From positions 1-64,000 of the forward strand of contig NZ_JAGTXB010000026.1 of assembly GCF_018224885.1 (NCBI RefSeq): 64,000 bases of DNA. Direction: 5' to 3'. The notes below the pieces were generated by a model that saw only the letters and a list, made by a program, of their open reading frames with translations, had not been told where the DNA came from and searched no databases. Below are positions 35,246 to 44,153 of this stretch, piece after piece (positions within the stretch are counted from its first letter, which is position 1; every line of letters begins with the position of its first letter). The translations under genes were made by a program, and so were the position numbers. This DNA is from Chitinophaga hostae. GTDB taxonomy: Bacteria; Bacteroidota; Bacteroidia; Chitinophagales; Chitinophagaceae.

Positions 35246-35558
35246 ATTTTGATAATATATTTGATGTACTGTAAAGATCGGTTTTTTTTTGCGTAAGCTG
35301 CCGGAAATATCACGCGCCGCGGGCTTTATACACACTTATTTGCCCCGGGACTCCCTACAGGGGCTAATCTATCTTTTTTGCACATTCGGGAAACGGGTAA
35401 CAGGGCCATCACAATACCCGAACATCAGGCAGATTGTTTACATATGTGATTAACATTATCTTTTGTCATATTTCCATAGATTAGCATATTGATTTTTAAA
35501 TCTGCAACAAAAATGAGCGGCGCCCCAGGAAATAGCTGCTCAAAAATCTAAAACGCTT
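35246..35558. other. Intergenic region between cold-shock and tricorn-like genes
   Basis: No gene is seen in these 313 bases. The region holds the divergent promoters. A weak GCCCC/GGGGC hairpin (35342-35346 and 35360-35364) is followed 10 bases later by a run of T, and a GAGC...GCTC pair lies near 35515-35541. I do not see a convincing -33/-7 pair for the plus strand. Confidence 0.4.
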
Positions 35559-38500
35559 ATGATGAAGAAATCCGCCCTGATTTTTCTTGCCGCCATGGCG
35601 GGAAAACAGGCCATGGCCCAGGTCGACGCAGGCCTGTTCCGCTATCCCGATGTATCCCGCTCCCAGATCGCTTTCTCTTATGCCAATGACATCTGGATCG
35701 TTCCAAAAACGGGCGGCACCGCCATCAAGCTGATCTCCCCGCCAGGTGTGGAAACGTTTCCAAAGTTTTCGCCGGATGGCAGTAAACTGGCTTTTACCGG
35801 CAACTACGACGGTAATAGCGATGTATACGTATTGCCGGTAGCCGGCGGCGTACCGCTGCGGCTTACCCAGTATGGCGGCCCCGATCGCGCAGTGGACTGG
35901 ACACCCGACGGTAAACAGGTACTTTTTGCTTCCGGCAGGGAAAGCACTAAAGAACGTTTCAATCAATTCTATACCATCCCGGAAACCGGTGGCGCCGCCA
36001 CCAAACTGCCACTGGCCTATGCAGAATTTGGCAGTTATTCCCCCGATGGAAAAAGTATGGCTGTAACCACCCGCACCCAGAGCTTCCGCAATTGGAAACG
36101 CTACAGGGGCGGTATGAAAGCGGAGATACATGTATTCGACTTTTCGAAACAGCAATCGGAAAATATCTCTGCCAAAAGTGAGGCCGGCGACGAATTCCCG
36201 ATGTGGTACAATAATTACATCTACTTCCTGTCAGACCGCGGTACAGAGCAACGCATGAACCTGTGGCGCTATGATACCAATACCAAAGCATACGAACAGA
36301 TGACACATTATAAGGACTATGATGTGCACTTTCCCTCTATGGGCCCGGAAGACATTGTGTACGAAGCCAATGGCAAATTGTATGTAATGGCGCTCAATAC
36401 ACAGCAGTCTGCTGAAGTGAAAATCACCATCACCACCGATCTGGCTGCCTTGAAACCACGTACCCTGCATACCGTAAAATATATACAATCCACCGGCATC
36501 AGTCCCGATGGACAACGCGCGCTGATCAGCGCACGCGGGGATATTTTTTCCGTGCCTGCGGTCAACGGCTATGTGAAAGACCTGACCCGCAGCAGCGGCG
36601 TGGCAGAACGTTACCCCGCATGGTCGCCCGATGGCAAAAGCCTTGCCTGGTGGAGCGATAAATCAGGTGACTATGAACTATGGATCGCCCCTGCAGGCAA
36701 AGAAAATGAAGCGCGGCAGATCACCCGCTATGGCCCCGGTTTCCGCTATACGCCGTTCTGGTCGCCCGATAGCAAACAAATCGCCTTTATAGACCAGGCA
36801 ATGAAGATCTGGGTAGTCGACGTAACCAGCGGCAAAACTACCGCAGTAGATCAGGCGCTGCGTTATTCTCCCGATGTACTCGAGGGCTTCCGGTTCAGCT
36901 GGACACCCGACAGCAGGTGGCTCACCTATAGCCGCGATCTCAACAATCTCCACGAAGCTGTTTTCCTCTTCGACACCAAAAACAATCAACGTCACCAGGT
37001 AACCAGTGGTTTTTATGATTGCAGCAGACCCGTATTTGATGAGGCAGGAAAATACCTGTACATCCTCACCAATCAATCTTTTAAGCCTACTTATAGCAGC
37101 ATCGACAACACGTTCATCTATGCGAACAGCACCATGCTGGGCGTTATAGGGCTGGAAAAATCAACGCCCTCCCTGCTCGCTACCCGCAACGACGCCGTAG
37201 CAGTAAAAGATGAGAAAAAAGAGCCTGCAGCGGCTAAAGAGAAAGCAAAAAAGGATAAAACAAAAAAGGATACCACCGACAAAGATAAAACAACAGCCAC
37301 CAAAATAGACCTGGATAACCTGGAAGCCCGGATGGAATTACTCCCGGTGCCAGGTGGCCTGTACACCCGTCTCGGCGCGGCAAAAGGAAAGATCCTGTTC
37401 CTCAGCAGCACTGCGCCTACCGAAGAGGAAACGAGTGGTGAATCGACCCTGCAGTATTATGATATCGCCACCAGGCAGGTGAAAACGATTATCAAGAATC
37501 CAGGCACCTATGAGCTGTCGGCCGACCGGAATAAAATACTCATCAACAGCGGTCCTTACGGCATCATTGATGTAGCGGAAAATCAGAAAATAGATACGGC
37601 CATGCGCGTGGAGGAAATGGAAATGACCATAAACCCCAAAGAAGAATGGAAACAGCTGTTCATGGACACCTGGCGCATGGAAAGGGATTATTTCTATGAC
37701 CCGCACATGCATGGAGTAGACTGGAACGGCGTGAAAAATAAATACCTGCTTTTGCTGGAGGGCGCCCGTACCCGCGAAGAAGTGAGCTTTGTGATCAACG
37801 AAATGATCGGCGAAATGAATGCTTCCCATACCTACAATTCCGGCGGCGACCTGGAAGACAGTAAAGTGGAGAATGTGGGCTATCTCGGTGTAGACTGGCA
37901 GGCGGATGGCAACTACTATAAAATAAAGCGCATCATCCGCGGCGCGGCGTGGAATGCCGAAGCCCGCAATCCACTCGACGAACCGGGTATCAATATCAAC
38001 GAAGGAGATTATATCCTGGCCGTAAATGGCGTTCCGCTTACCACTGCACAGGAGCCATACAGCGCGTTTCAATCGCTCGCCGGAAAAGCAGTGGAACTGA
38101 CCTATAACACCCGTCCTTCCTTTGATGGGGCCAAAACAGCCATTGTAAAAACCATCGGTAAAGAATACCGCCTCCGTCACCTGGCATGGATAGAAAGTAA
38201 CCGCAAACGTATTGCTGATGCTACCGATAACCAGGTAGGCTACATCTTTGTGCCCAGCACGGGGATCGACGGGCAGGATGAACTGATCCGGCAGTTTAAC
38301 GGACAATGGGATAAAGCGGCGCTGGTGATAGATGAACGTTTCAATAACGGCGGACAAATTCCCGATCGTTTTATCGAAATGCTCAACCGCAAGCCACTGG
38401 CTTACTGGGCGGTGCGGGACGGCCCTCCTTCAGCCTGGCCGGGGTATGCGCACTTTGGTCCTAAAGTAATGCTTATCAACGGCTGGAGTGGTTCGGGAGG

Positions 38501-38828
38501 AGATGCATTTCCTGATTACTTCCGCAAAACAGGACTGGGGCCGCTCATCGGCACACGCACCTGGGGCGGTTTGATAGGGATCAGCGGCATGCCCGGGTTA
38601 ATTGATGGTGGCGCAATCACCGTGCCTTCCTTCCGTATGTTCGATGCCAACGGCACCTGGTTCCGCGAAGGACACGGCGTAGATCCTGATATCGCAGTAG
38701 ATGAAAATCTCGGAGATATGGCAAAAGGAGTGGACCCCCAACTGGAACGCGCCATTACAGAAATAAAAAAGCTGCTGCAGACAAAGCCTTACAAAGAGCC
38801 GGCACAGCCGGCTTACGAGGTAAGGTAA
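35559..38828 (+). CDS. Tricorn-like protease, S41 family
   Basis: 1089 residues with a signal peptide (SALIFLAAMAGKQAMA|QV). A beta-propeller region rich in W-SPDG-type repeats fills about 30-540 (FSPDGSKLAFTGNYDG, WSPDGKSLAWWSDKSG). A Lys/Ala/Asp-rich linker follows (about 548-580), then a helical core, a PDZ-like domain (GYLGVDWQADGNYYKIKRI) and the S41 catalytic part with GWSGSGGDAFP (likely nucleophile S979). In archaeal tricorn the residue after the Ser is Asp; here it is Gly, so specificity may differ. It should cut peptides in the periplasm. Ended by a strong terminator. Confidence 0.88.
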   Translation: MMKKSALIFLAAMAGKQAMAQVDAGLFRYPDVSRSQIAFSYANDIWIVPKTGGTAIKLISPPGVETFPKFSPDGSKLAFTGNYDGNSDVYVLPVAGGVPLRLTQYGGPDRAVDWTPDGKQVLFASGRESTKERFNQFYTIPETGGAATKLPLAYAEFGSYSPDGKSMAVTTRTQSFRNWKRYRGGMKAEIHVFDFSKQQSENISAKSEAGDEFPMWYNNYIYFLSDRGTEQRMNLWRYDTNTKAYEQMTHYKDYDVHFPSMGPEDIVYEANGKLYVMALNTQQSAEVKITITTDLAALKPRTLHTVKYIQSTGISPDGQRALISARGDIFSVPAVNGYVKDLTRSSGVAERYPAWSPDGKSLAWWSDKSGDYELWIAPAGKENEARQITRYGPGFRYTPFWSPDSKQIAFIDQAMKIWVVDVTSGKTTAVDQALRYSPDVLEGFRFSWTPDSRWLTYSRDLNNLHEAVFLFDTKNNQRHQVTSGFYDCSRPVFDEAGKYLYILTNQSFKPTYSSIDNTFIYANSTMLGVIGLEKSTPSLLATRNDAVAVKDEKKEPAAAKEKAKKDKTKKDTTDKDKTTATKIDLDNLEARMELLPVPGGLYTRLGAAKGKILFLSSTAPTEEETSGESTLQYYDIATRQVKTIIKNPGTYELSADRNKILINSGPYGIIDVAENQKIDTAMRVEEMEMTINPKEEWKQLFMDTWRMERDYFYDPHMHGVDWNGVKNKYLLLLEGARTREEVSFVINEMIGEMNASHTYNSGGDLEDSKVENVGYLGVDWQADGNYYKIKRIIRGAAWNAEARNPLDEPGININEGDYILAVNGVPLTTAQEPYSAFQSLAGKAVELTYNTRPSFDGAKTAIVKTIGKEYRLRHLAWIESNRKRIADATDNQVGYIFVPSTGIDGQDELIRQFNGQWDKAALVIDERFNNGGQIPDRFIEMLNRKPLAYWAVRDGPPSAWPGYAHFGPKVMLINGWSGSGGDAFPDYFRKTGLGPLIGTRTWGGLIGISGMPGLIDGGAITVPSFRMFDANGTWFREGHGVDPDIAVDENLGDMAKGVDPQLERAITEIKKLLQTKPYKEPAQPAYEVR

Positions 38829-38833
38829 TAAGC

Positions 38834-38877
38834 ATACAGCTGACAGCCATATGCGGCTGTCAGCTGTATTTTTTTTC
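38834..38877 (+). terminator. Terminator of the tricorn-like gene, inside the HAD gene end
   Basis: ATACAGCTGACAGCC (38834-38848) pairs with GGCTGTCAGCTGTAT (38855-38869) around six bases; eight T follow. The right arm and T run are also the last codons and stop of the convergent HAD gene. Confidence 0.88.
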
Positions 38878-39312
38878 GAGTTCCCGCAATATATTGTTCC
38901 CCCAGTCAGCATCATCTTCTGCAACAATAATGGTATTGAAGTGATGACGTTCCCCTTCCATACCTACACCCGGTGAATCATCAACGTGCACATCAATATT
39001 AAACGCCGGCGGGTATTTGGAAATCAGTGCAGCCCTTTCCCTTAGCGTTTTATCATGCAGGGATTTGTTGATAATCTTCTCCGGAAAAATACCATAAGAA
39101 AAAAACAACCGCCGGATATATGCAGGTGATCTGTAAGACGTAGTATAAACAAATATCCTGTGTTCGCGGGCTTTTAATGTTTTCATAAGCGCAATCGTTC
39201 CGGCTCTTATTTTTTCACGGCTGAAAAGCCGCTGCCAGATTCCTCTTCGTTCTGTAGGGAATCGTTTTACACCCGGTATAAGGGTATCGTCAAGGTCAAA
39301 AGAAATGATCAA
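38860..39312 (-). CDS. HAD-superfamily phosphatase
   Basis: 150 residues. Motif I is SFDLDDTLIPG (D6, D8), a later TTSYRSPAYIRRLFFSYGI carries motif II, and HVDDSPGVGMEGE motif IV. The size fits a small cap-less HAD enzyme acting on a phosphorylated metabolite or protein; the substrate is unknown. The only start before motif I is the TTG at 39312, which is 10 bases after the preceding small gene. The end of the gene lies within the terminator of the convergent tricorn-like gene. Confidence 0.8.
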   Translation of the reverse strand: MIISFDLDDTLIPGVKRFPTERRGIWQRLFSREKIRAGTIALMKTLKAREHRIFVYTTSYRSPAYIRRLFFSYGIFPEKIINKSLHDKTLRERAALISKYPPAFNIDVHVDDSPGVGMEGERHHFNTIIVAEDDADWGNNILRELEKKYS

Positions 39313-39322
39313 CGCAAAGGTT

Positions 39323-39571
39323 TTAATCGGCCAGTTGTTTTAATACCTGTATCGCTTTCTCCGCATCCCACGCGGCCACAAAAATATGATCATGGTAATA
39401 CGCCGCCACTACATTACAGCTGATACCTTGCGCCGACAAAGTGATGTGATGCCTGTTGTCATAGCTGCTAAGATAACAACTAAATAAACGTATCTGCCCC
39501 GCATCGATGAACAGATGCAAGGCAGACAAGCTATTTTGTGAATTTATTAACGCCCCGGCCGGAAATTCCAT
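39323..39571 (-). CDS. Small unknown protein in the HAD operon
   Basis: I do not recognise this 82-residue protein (MEFPAGALINSQNSLSALHLFIDAGQ). It has no signal peptide or membrane helix. Its start overlaps the last 25 bases of the upstream barrel gene and its stop is 10 bases before the HAD start, a spacing that suggests translational coupling and a real gene. A shadow frame cannot be ruled out. Confidence 0.55.
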   Translation of the reverse strand: MEFPAGALINSQNSLSALHLFIDAGQIRLFSCYLSSYDNRHHITLSAQGISCNVVAAYYHDHIFVAAWDAEKAIQVLKQLAD

Positions 39572-40521
39572 CTCAAACCGGTGCTGAAGAAATAATTGGT
39601 AGCGAGCCGGTGATTCGATTTGTCATTAAACATCTCGGAAAGCTTTTTGTCTTTGAAGCTGATCTGGCTGAGGATGATGCTGCCACCGGATGCAACAAAG
39701 TCTATATGCTTGCTCAGGTGCCAGGTGTTTTCCAGTCCCAGGCTCATTTCTGAATAGCCCATCAGTCTTTTTCCGTCAACGCCGTTTTCCACATCATAGG
39801 AGGAACCGTTCATACGGAAGGCCAGCGCAAGATCCGTGTGTTTATTCAGTTTACTGGATACGCTTAATTTTTCAGGGAAGTTAATATCTACCCTGATCTT
39901 GTTTTCGGTTTGCCATTTGATCAGGAAAGCGGGCAATATCATAGGTGTACCAAAGGTACTGGTAAGCATGGCACCTATGCCATAGGAGAACCTGCGGTTG
40001 GGTTGCTTTACGAATAACACGCCACCATTGATAAAAATATCCTGCTGATCAATTTTTTCCATATCGGTGAAAAGCCCTACGGACAACAGGCTCACCATAC
40101 CCCAGCGGTTACCGATACTGCGGAAATGCTGCAACGCCAGCTGGGTGCCCAGCAGTTCTTCGGGCAGCACGTGATGCTCGTAGTCTTTATTAGTGAGTGT
40201 GGAATAGCTGCCGGAAGCCGCCAGGGTCCAGTTTCTTACCTTCCCGGTTGCTGTATCAACATGGCTGCTCAGCATAAAGATGGCGCCAAAGTTATAACGC
40301 ACCTGCGAAGTAGTGGAACCGGTTTTAACACTGTCCGGCCGGATATAGCGGGATGCTGGTAAATAATCAACACTGATGCCCATGCCCGGACCATTTAATG
40401 AAGTGGCGCCCAGCTGTGCCCACAGGCGCTGTGCTGGCGCGAAAGCCAGTAAAGCGAATAATAAACAGCTGTATCCTTTCTTTTGGTGCAATGATGACCG
40501 GCGTACTAATCTACGTCTCAT
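39547..40521 (-). CDS. DUF6268-like outer-membrane beta-barrel protein
   Basis: 324 residues with a signal peptide (SCLLFALLAFAPAQRLWA|QLG) and alternating beta strands to the end (LALAFRMNGSSYDV, YSEMSLGLENTWHLS, FFSTGLRWNFRPGR). This resembles the DUF6268 family of Bacteroidota outer-membrane barrels, assigned from memory rather than search. It opens a minus-strand operon with a small unknown gene and a HAD phosphatase. Function unknown. Confidence 0.7.
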   Translation of the reverse strand: MRRRLVRRSSLHQKKGYSCLLFALLAFAPAQRLWAQLGATSLNGPGMGISVDYLPASRYIRPDSVKTGSTTSQVRYNFGAIFMLSSHVDTATGKVRNWTLAASGSYSTLTNKDYEHHVLPEELLGTQLALQHFRSIGNRWGMVSLLSVGLFTDMEKIDQQDIFINGGVLFVKQPNRRFSYGIGAMLTSTFGTPMILPAFLIKWQTENKIRVDINFPEKLSVSSKLNKHTDLALAFRMNGSSYDVENGVDGKRLMGYSEMSLGLENTWHLSKHIDFVASGGSIILSQISFKDKKLSEMFNDKSNHRLATNYFFSTGLRWNFRPGR

Positions 40522-40893
40522 AATGATGTACTTTCTTAAAAATGATTTTTTAGAACTTTAGAATACGACAGCATGCCTGCCTGTTACCCCTACGCGATGC
40601 CGGTAATTTTTTCGGGAGATAAAAAAAACAATAGGTATCCTGCCGATGGATACGCGGGTCATTACATTGTCATAATTGTTTTGTATGATTTCAAAGCCAG
40701 CGGCACAGGTATTAAATTCAGGAAACATTTAGATAAGAGCGCGTAAACAAATAGTATTAACAGTGAACGATGATACCCACGAGTGGACAATATAATGTCA
40801 ACCAATGAGCCAATTTCAGTGCGCAAACGAGCGGATGTAATATCCATGAGTGAACAACCCGTTTTTTCTTTTTTAACCAAAATATATAGTGCC
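40522..40893. other. Gene-free region before the DUF3472 gene
   Basis: These 372 bases separate two divergent genes. A frame is open upstream of 40894 but has no signal peptide and I reject it. A short GTATCC/GGATAC dyad (40636-40641 and 40649-40654) and near-repeats of GAGTGAACAA / GAGTGGACAA are present. No clear promoter is seen. Confidence 0.4.
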
Positions 40894-42234
40894 ATGAAAC
40901 CTACATTCCACCTTCTCCTTGCAGCAGGATGCCTGTCGCTGATGTCCTGTGCCAAAACCAGCTTCTCCTCCGGCGATGCACAAAAAGATATGAAAAAACA
41001 ACCGCCTGTTACCGCTTCCGGGCTGACAGATATTGCGGTAGCACTGGGCAGCAATGCATGGCTTACACAAAGCAATGCCGGCGCCGCGGAAGTAGTGGTA
41101 GACTATGGCCTTGCCAACTGGACCAGCAGTAACTCGGTATTCAGCGCTTACTTCCGCACCAGTGCCAAAGGCACGTTACATCTGGCTTTGCGCGGAAAAG
41201 TGGCCAGCGGTACCAGTCAGCTCAGGATCACCGCTGCTGGTCAGTCTAAAACCATTACTGCCACGGGTAGTACTTATCATACTATCGACGTGGGTGATTA
41301 CAATCTAACGGATACCGGCTATGTGAAAGTAGACTTCCAGGGAGTGTCTAAAACAGGCGGCTATTTCGCTGATCTGTCAGACCTGTATATCAGCGGTGCT
41401 GCTACCACAGGGCGGTTAAATTATATACAAACAGATGTATACTGGGGCAGGAGAGGACCTTCTGTACACCTGGGCTATACCCAGCCCGCCGGTAAAAACA
41501 TAGAATGGTTTTATAACGAGGTTACAGTGCCTGCCGGACAGGATCCGGTGGGATCTTATTTTATGTCCAACGGATTCAGCCAGGGGTATTTTGGTATACA
41601 GGTAAACAGTACTACGGAAAGAAGAGTATTGTTTTCCGTATGGAGCCCGGCAGATACCGACGACCCAAACAACATTCCTGATTCATTGAAAATCGAGCTG
41701 CTGCGCAAAGGTCCGAATGTACAAACCGGGTCTTTTGGAAATGAGGGCGCGGGCGGTCAGAGCTACTTGGTATACAACTGGCAGGCAGGTACCACCTATC
41801 GTTTTTTAACGCGCGCAGTGCCGGTAGCGAATAACAAAACGGAATTCACTTCCTGGTTTTATGCCCCTGAAACGGGCGCCTGGCAATTGATTGCGAGCTT
41901 CCGTCGTCCGCAAACAAATACCTATCTGACAGGTTTATATTCTTTCCTGGAAAATTTCTCTACTGAAACAGGTTATAAAGGCAGAAAGGGACAATATGGA
42001 AATCAGTGGGCAAGAGATAATAATGGCACCTGGTATGAGTTAACAAAGGCGCAGTTTACCGGTGATGCTACTGCAGCATCGCAGTCGCGCATGGACTTTG
42101 CAGGTGGTGTGGAAACAAATAAATTCTATCTGCGTAACTGCGGGTTCTTCTCCCAGTTTATACCAATCAATACACCATTCACCCGCACGGCATCAGGAGT
42201 TGCGCCGGTGATTAATTTTAATACCTTACCATAA
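40894..42234 (+). CDS. Secreted lipoprotein with DUF5077- and DUF3472-like domains
   Basis: 446 residues from the ATG at 40894, chosen because a lipobox (LMSC, Cys about 19) follows at once. The first domain (about 45-170) is a DUF5077-like beta sandwich (VVDYGLANWTSSNSVFSAYFRTSAKGTLHLALRG). The second (about 180-440) is DUF3472-like (TDVYWGRRGPSVHLGYTQPAGKNIEWFYNEVTVPAGQDPVGSYFMSNGFSQGYFGIQV). Such proteins are surface-linked and often near polysaccharide genes, so carbohydrate binding is possible but unproven. A terminator follows. Confidence 0.75.
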   Translation: MKPTFHLLLAAGCLSLMSCAKTSFSSGDAQKDMKKQPPVTASGLTDIAVALGSNAWLTQSNAGAAEVVVDYGLANWTSSNSVFSAYFRTSAKGTLHLALRGKVASGTSQLRITAAGQSKTITATGSTYHTIDVGDYNLTDTGYVKVDFQGVSKTGGYFADLSDLYISGAATTGRLNYIQTDVYWGRRGPSVHLGYTQPAGKNIEWFYNEVTVPAGQDPVGSYFMSNGFSQGYFGIQVNSTTERRVLFSVWSPADTDDPNNIPDSLKIELLRKGPNVQTGSFGNEGAGGQSYLVYNWQAGTTYRFLTRAVPVANNKTEFTSWFYAPETGAWQLIASFRRPQTNTYLTGLYSFLENFSTETGYKGRKGQYGNQWARDNNGTWYELTKAQFTGDATAASQSRMDFAGGVETNKFYLRNCGFFSQFIPINTPFTRTASGVAPVINFNTLP

Positions 42235-42256
42235 AAGGGTGTTTGCATTCACCCCT

Positions 42257-42296
42257 GGGGCTACAGCTTTTTAGCTGCAGCCCCTTTTGGCTTTTT
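42257..42296 (+). terminator. Terminator of the DUF3472 gene
   Basis: GGGGCTACAGC (42257-42267) pairs with GCTGCAGCCCC (42274-42284), with one mismatch, and a tail of TTTT, GGC, TTTTT follows. It ends at the stop of the convergent fabF gene. Confidence 0.75.
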
Positions 42297-43536
42297 ATAT
42301 TTTCCGGAAGACAACAATGCCGTTATGTCCTCCAAATCCGAAAGTATTGCTCATGGCTACCTGTACGGGTTTTTCTATGGCTGTTGTCAATACGATCTGC
42401 AAGCCCGGAGGAATCGCTGCATCCAGCGTTTGTGTGTTGATAGTGGGAGGAATGATACCCTGTTGTATGCTCATCACGCTGGCAATGGCTTCTATAGCCC
42501 CTGCGGCGCCCAGTAAATGCCCCGTCATGGATTTGGTGGCACTGATATGTAAATGTGCAGGAGTGGCGCCAAATAGCCTGGCTATGGCCGCAGTTTCACT
42601 GAGGTCACCCACTGGGGTAGATGTAGCATGGGCATTCAGATAGTCCACCTGTTCTTTGTTAATGCCTGCATCTTCCAGCGCCTGCTGCATGGCGCGGAAA
42701 GCGCCCAGCCCTTCAGGATGGGTGGCGGTCATATGATAGGCATCCGCCGTCATAGCGGCACCGGCTACTTCCGCATAAATATGCGCGCCCCTGGCTTTGG
42801 CGTGTTCATACTCTTCCAGTACCAATGCGCCGGCTCCTTCACCCATTACAAAACCGTCACGGTCTGTGTCAAACGGGCGGGAAGCCGCGGTTGGGTCATC
42901 GTTGCGAACCGACATCGCCTTCATGGCGCAGAAGCCACCTACGGATGCCGGCGTAATAGGCGCCTCGGAGCCACCGGTCACAATTACTTTTGCCTTACCT
43001 ATACGGATATACGTTAATGCATCCATAATGGCGGTATTGGAGGTGGCGCAGGCAGACACCGTGGTATAGTTGATCCCCATTAACCTGTACTTGATCGATA
43101 TCATGCCGGAAGCCATATTGGTGATCAGCTTGGGCACAAAATAAGGACTGAACCTCGGGTTGAAATCGCCTGTAACATATTCGGTTACCTGCTCTTCAAA
43201 GGTCTGCATGCCTCCCTGTCCGGAGCCCCAGATAACACCGGTATCAAACGGATCCATGGCGGAGAAGTCCAGGCCTGAATCCTTGATCGCCTGATCAGCG
43301 GCTACCAGCGCATATTGTGTGAATGGGTCCGTTTTACGCAGTTCTGCCTTATCCAGTAACGCAGATGCGTCAAAGCCTTTCAGCTCATTCGCAAAGCGGG
43401 TGCGGAACCGGCTGGCATCAAAATGCGTGATAGTGGCAGCACCACTTTTCCCGCTTACAAGGCTATTCCAGAAATCCGTAACATTGTTCCCTACAGGAGA
43501 TACGGTCCCCATTCCGGTAATGACAACTCTTTTCAT
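42295..43536 (-). CDS. fabF: 3-oxoacyl-ACP synthase II (FabF/KAS II)
   Basis: 413 residues. It condenses acyl-ACP with malonyl-ACP in fatty acid synthesis. The triad is complete: C163 in TTVSACATSNTAI, H303 in LNAHATSTPVGD and H340 in KSMTGHLLGAAGA. The start MKRVVITGMGTVSPVGN is typical. It directly follows a TetR regulator (6-base gap) rather than lying with acpP, so it may be a second FabF serving a regulated or specialised chain; another fabF elsewhere in the genome would be expected. Confidence 0.9.
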   Translation of the reverse strand: MKRVVITGMGTVSPVGNNVTDFWNSLVSGKSGAATITHFDASRFRTRFANELKGFDASALLDKAELRKTDPFTQYALVAADQAIKDSGLDFSAMDPFDTGVIWGSGQGGMQTFEEQVTEYVTGDFNPRFSPYFVPKLITNMASGMISIKYRLMGINYTTVSACATSNTAIMDALTYIRIGKAKVIVTGGSEAPITPASVGGFCAMKAMSVRNDDPTAASRPFDTDRDGFVMGEGAGALVLEEYEHAKARGAHIYAEVAGAAMTADAYHMTATHPEGLGAFRAMQQALEDAGINKEQVDYLNAHATSTPVGDLSETAAIARLFGATPAHLHISATKSMTGHLLGAAGAIEAIASVMSIQQGIIPPTINTQTLDAAIPPGLQIVLTTAIEKPVQVAMSNTFGFGGHNGIVVFRKI

Positions 43537-43542
43537 AGTATA

Positions 43543-44100
43543 TTATTTTTGACACAGATCTTCCATCAGCTGATCCGCAATCCTGCGGAAAGCTGATGGT
43601 CCCATTACCCTGGATAAAAGCAGGGAAGACTGTAAATTGGACATGATGATGAGCGCCCGCGCATCTGCCGCTCCCTTGAAATGGAGCCGTTTATTTTTCC
43701 GCCCCTGTTCAAGACAATTGGTCAGCCAGGAAACAATACCATTGGCCATTTCCTGCACCTTTGTTTGCATAGGCGGTGAAAATGTTTCAAAGTCGGTGGC
43801 TAGTGAACCCATTAAGCAAATATTACCCTGCCCGTTGTGTTTACGGAATACATCCACCAGCTTCGCCAACTGCTCATCTTCTGGCAGGTGCTTCCATTTC
43901 GCCGTGCTGCTGTTGAACTTCTCTATTTCCTGTTCAATCACTTCTACACCCAGGTCTGCTTTAGCAGGAAAATGATAATGCACCGCTGCATTTTTAATGT
44001 CGAGCGGATCAGCAATATCTTTATAACTAAAAGCATTGAATCCCCTGGTCCGAACCAGGCGGTCGGCCATGGCCACTATTTTATCTTTCGTTTCAGACAT
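43543..44100 (-). CDS. TetR-family repressor, autoregulated, first gene before fabF
   Basis: From the ATG at 44100 the protein has 185 residues. The helix-turn-helix is KDKIVAMADRLVRTRGFNAFSYKDIADPLDIKNAAVHYHFPAKADLGVEVI. The C-terminal ligand domain has CLMGSLATDFETFSPPMQTKVQEMANGIVSWLTNCLEQG, as in the TetR_C group of YcdC-like type. Its operator fills the spacer of its own promoter, giving a self-repressed tetR-fabF operon. The natural signal, perhaps an acyl compound, is inferred from the partner gene only. Confidence 0.88.
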   Translation of the reverse strand: MSETKDKIVAMADRLVRTRGFNAFSYKDIADPLDIKNAAVHYHFPAKADLGVEVIEQEIEKFNSSTAKWKHLPEDEQLAKLVDVFRKHNGQGNICLMGSLATDFETFSPPMQTKVQEMANGIVSWLTNCLEQGRKNKRLHFKGAADARALIIMSNLQSSLLLSRVMGPSAFRRIADQLMEDLCQK

Positions 44101-44121
44101 ATCAGCGCCGTTTGGGCGGTA

Positions 44122-44153
44122 CAAATATACTTACTTAGTAGTAAGTAAGCAAA
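44122..44153 (-). promoter_or_regulatory. tetR-fabF promoter with operator in the spacer
   Basis: On the minus strand TTTG (44153-44150), a 20-base spacer and TATATTTG (44129-44122) match the Bacteroidota consensus fully. The perfect dyad TTACTTA-GTAG-TAAGTAA (44131-44148) lies entirely within the spacer. A repressor there would block RNA polymerase. Confidence 0.75.

Noticed and set aside
35496-36155. Open frame of 219 codons on the minus strand
   Set aside because: It is antisense to the propeller of the tricorn-like protein and has no recognisable motif.
37338-38357. Open frame of 339 codons on the minus strand
   Set aside because: It is antisense to the tricorn-like gene, whose domains run through this stretch without a break.
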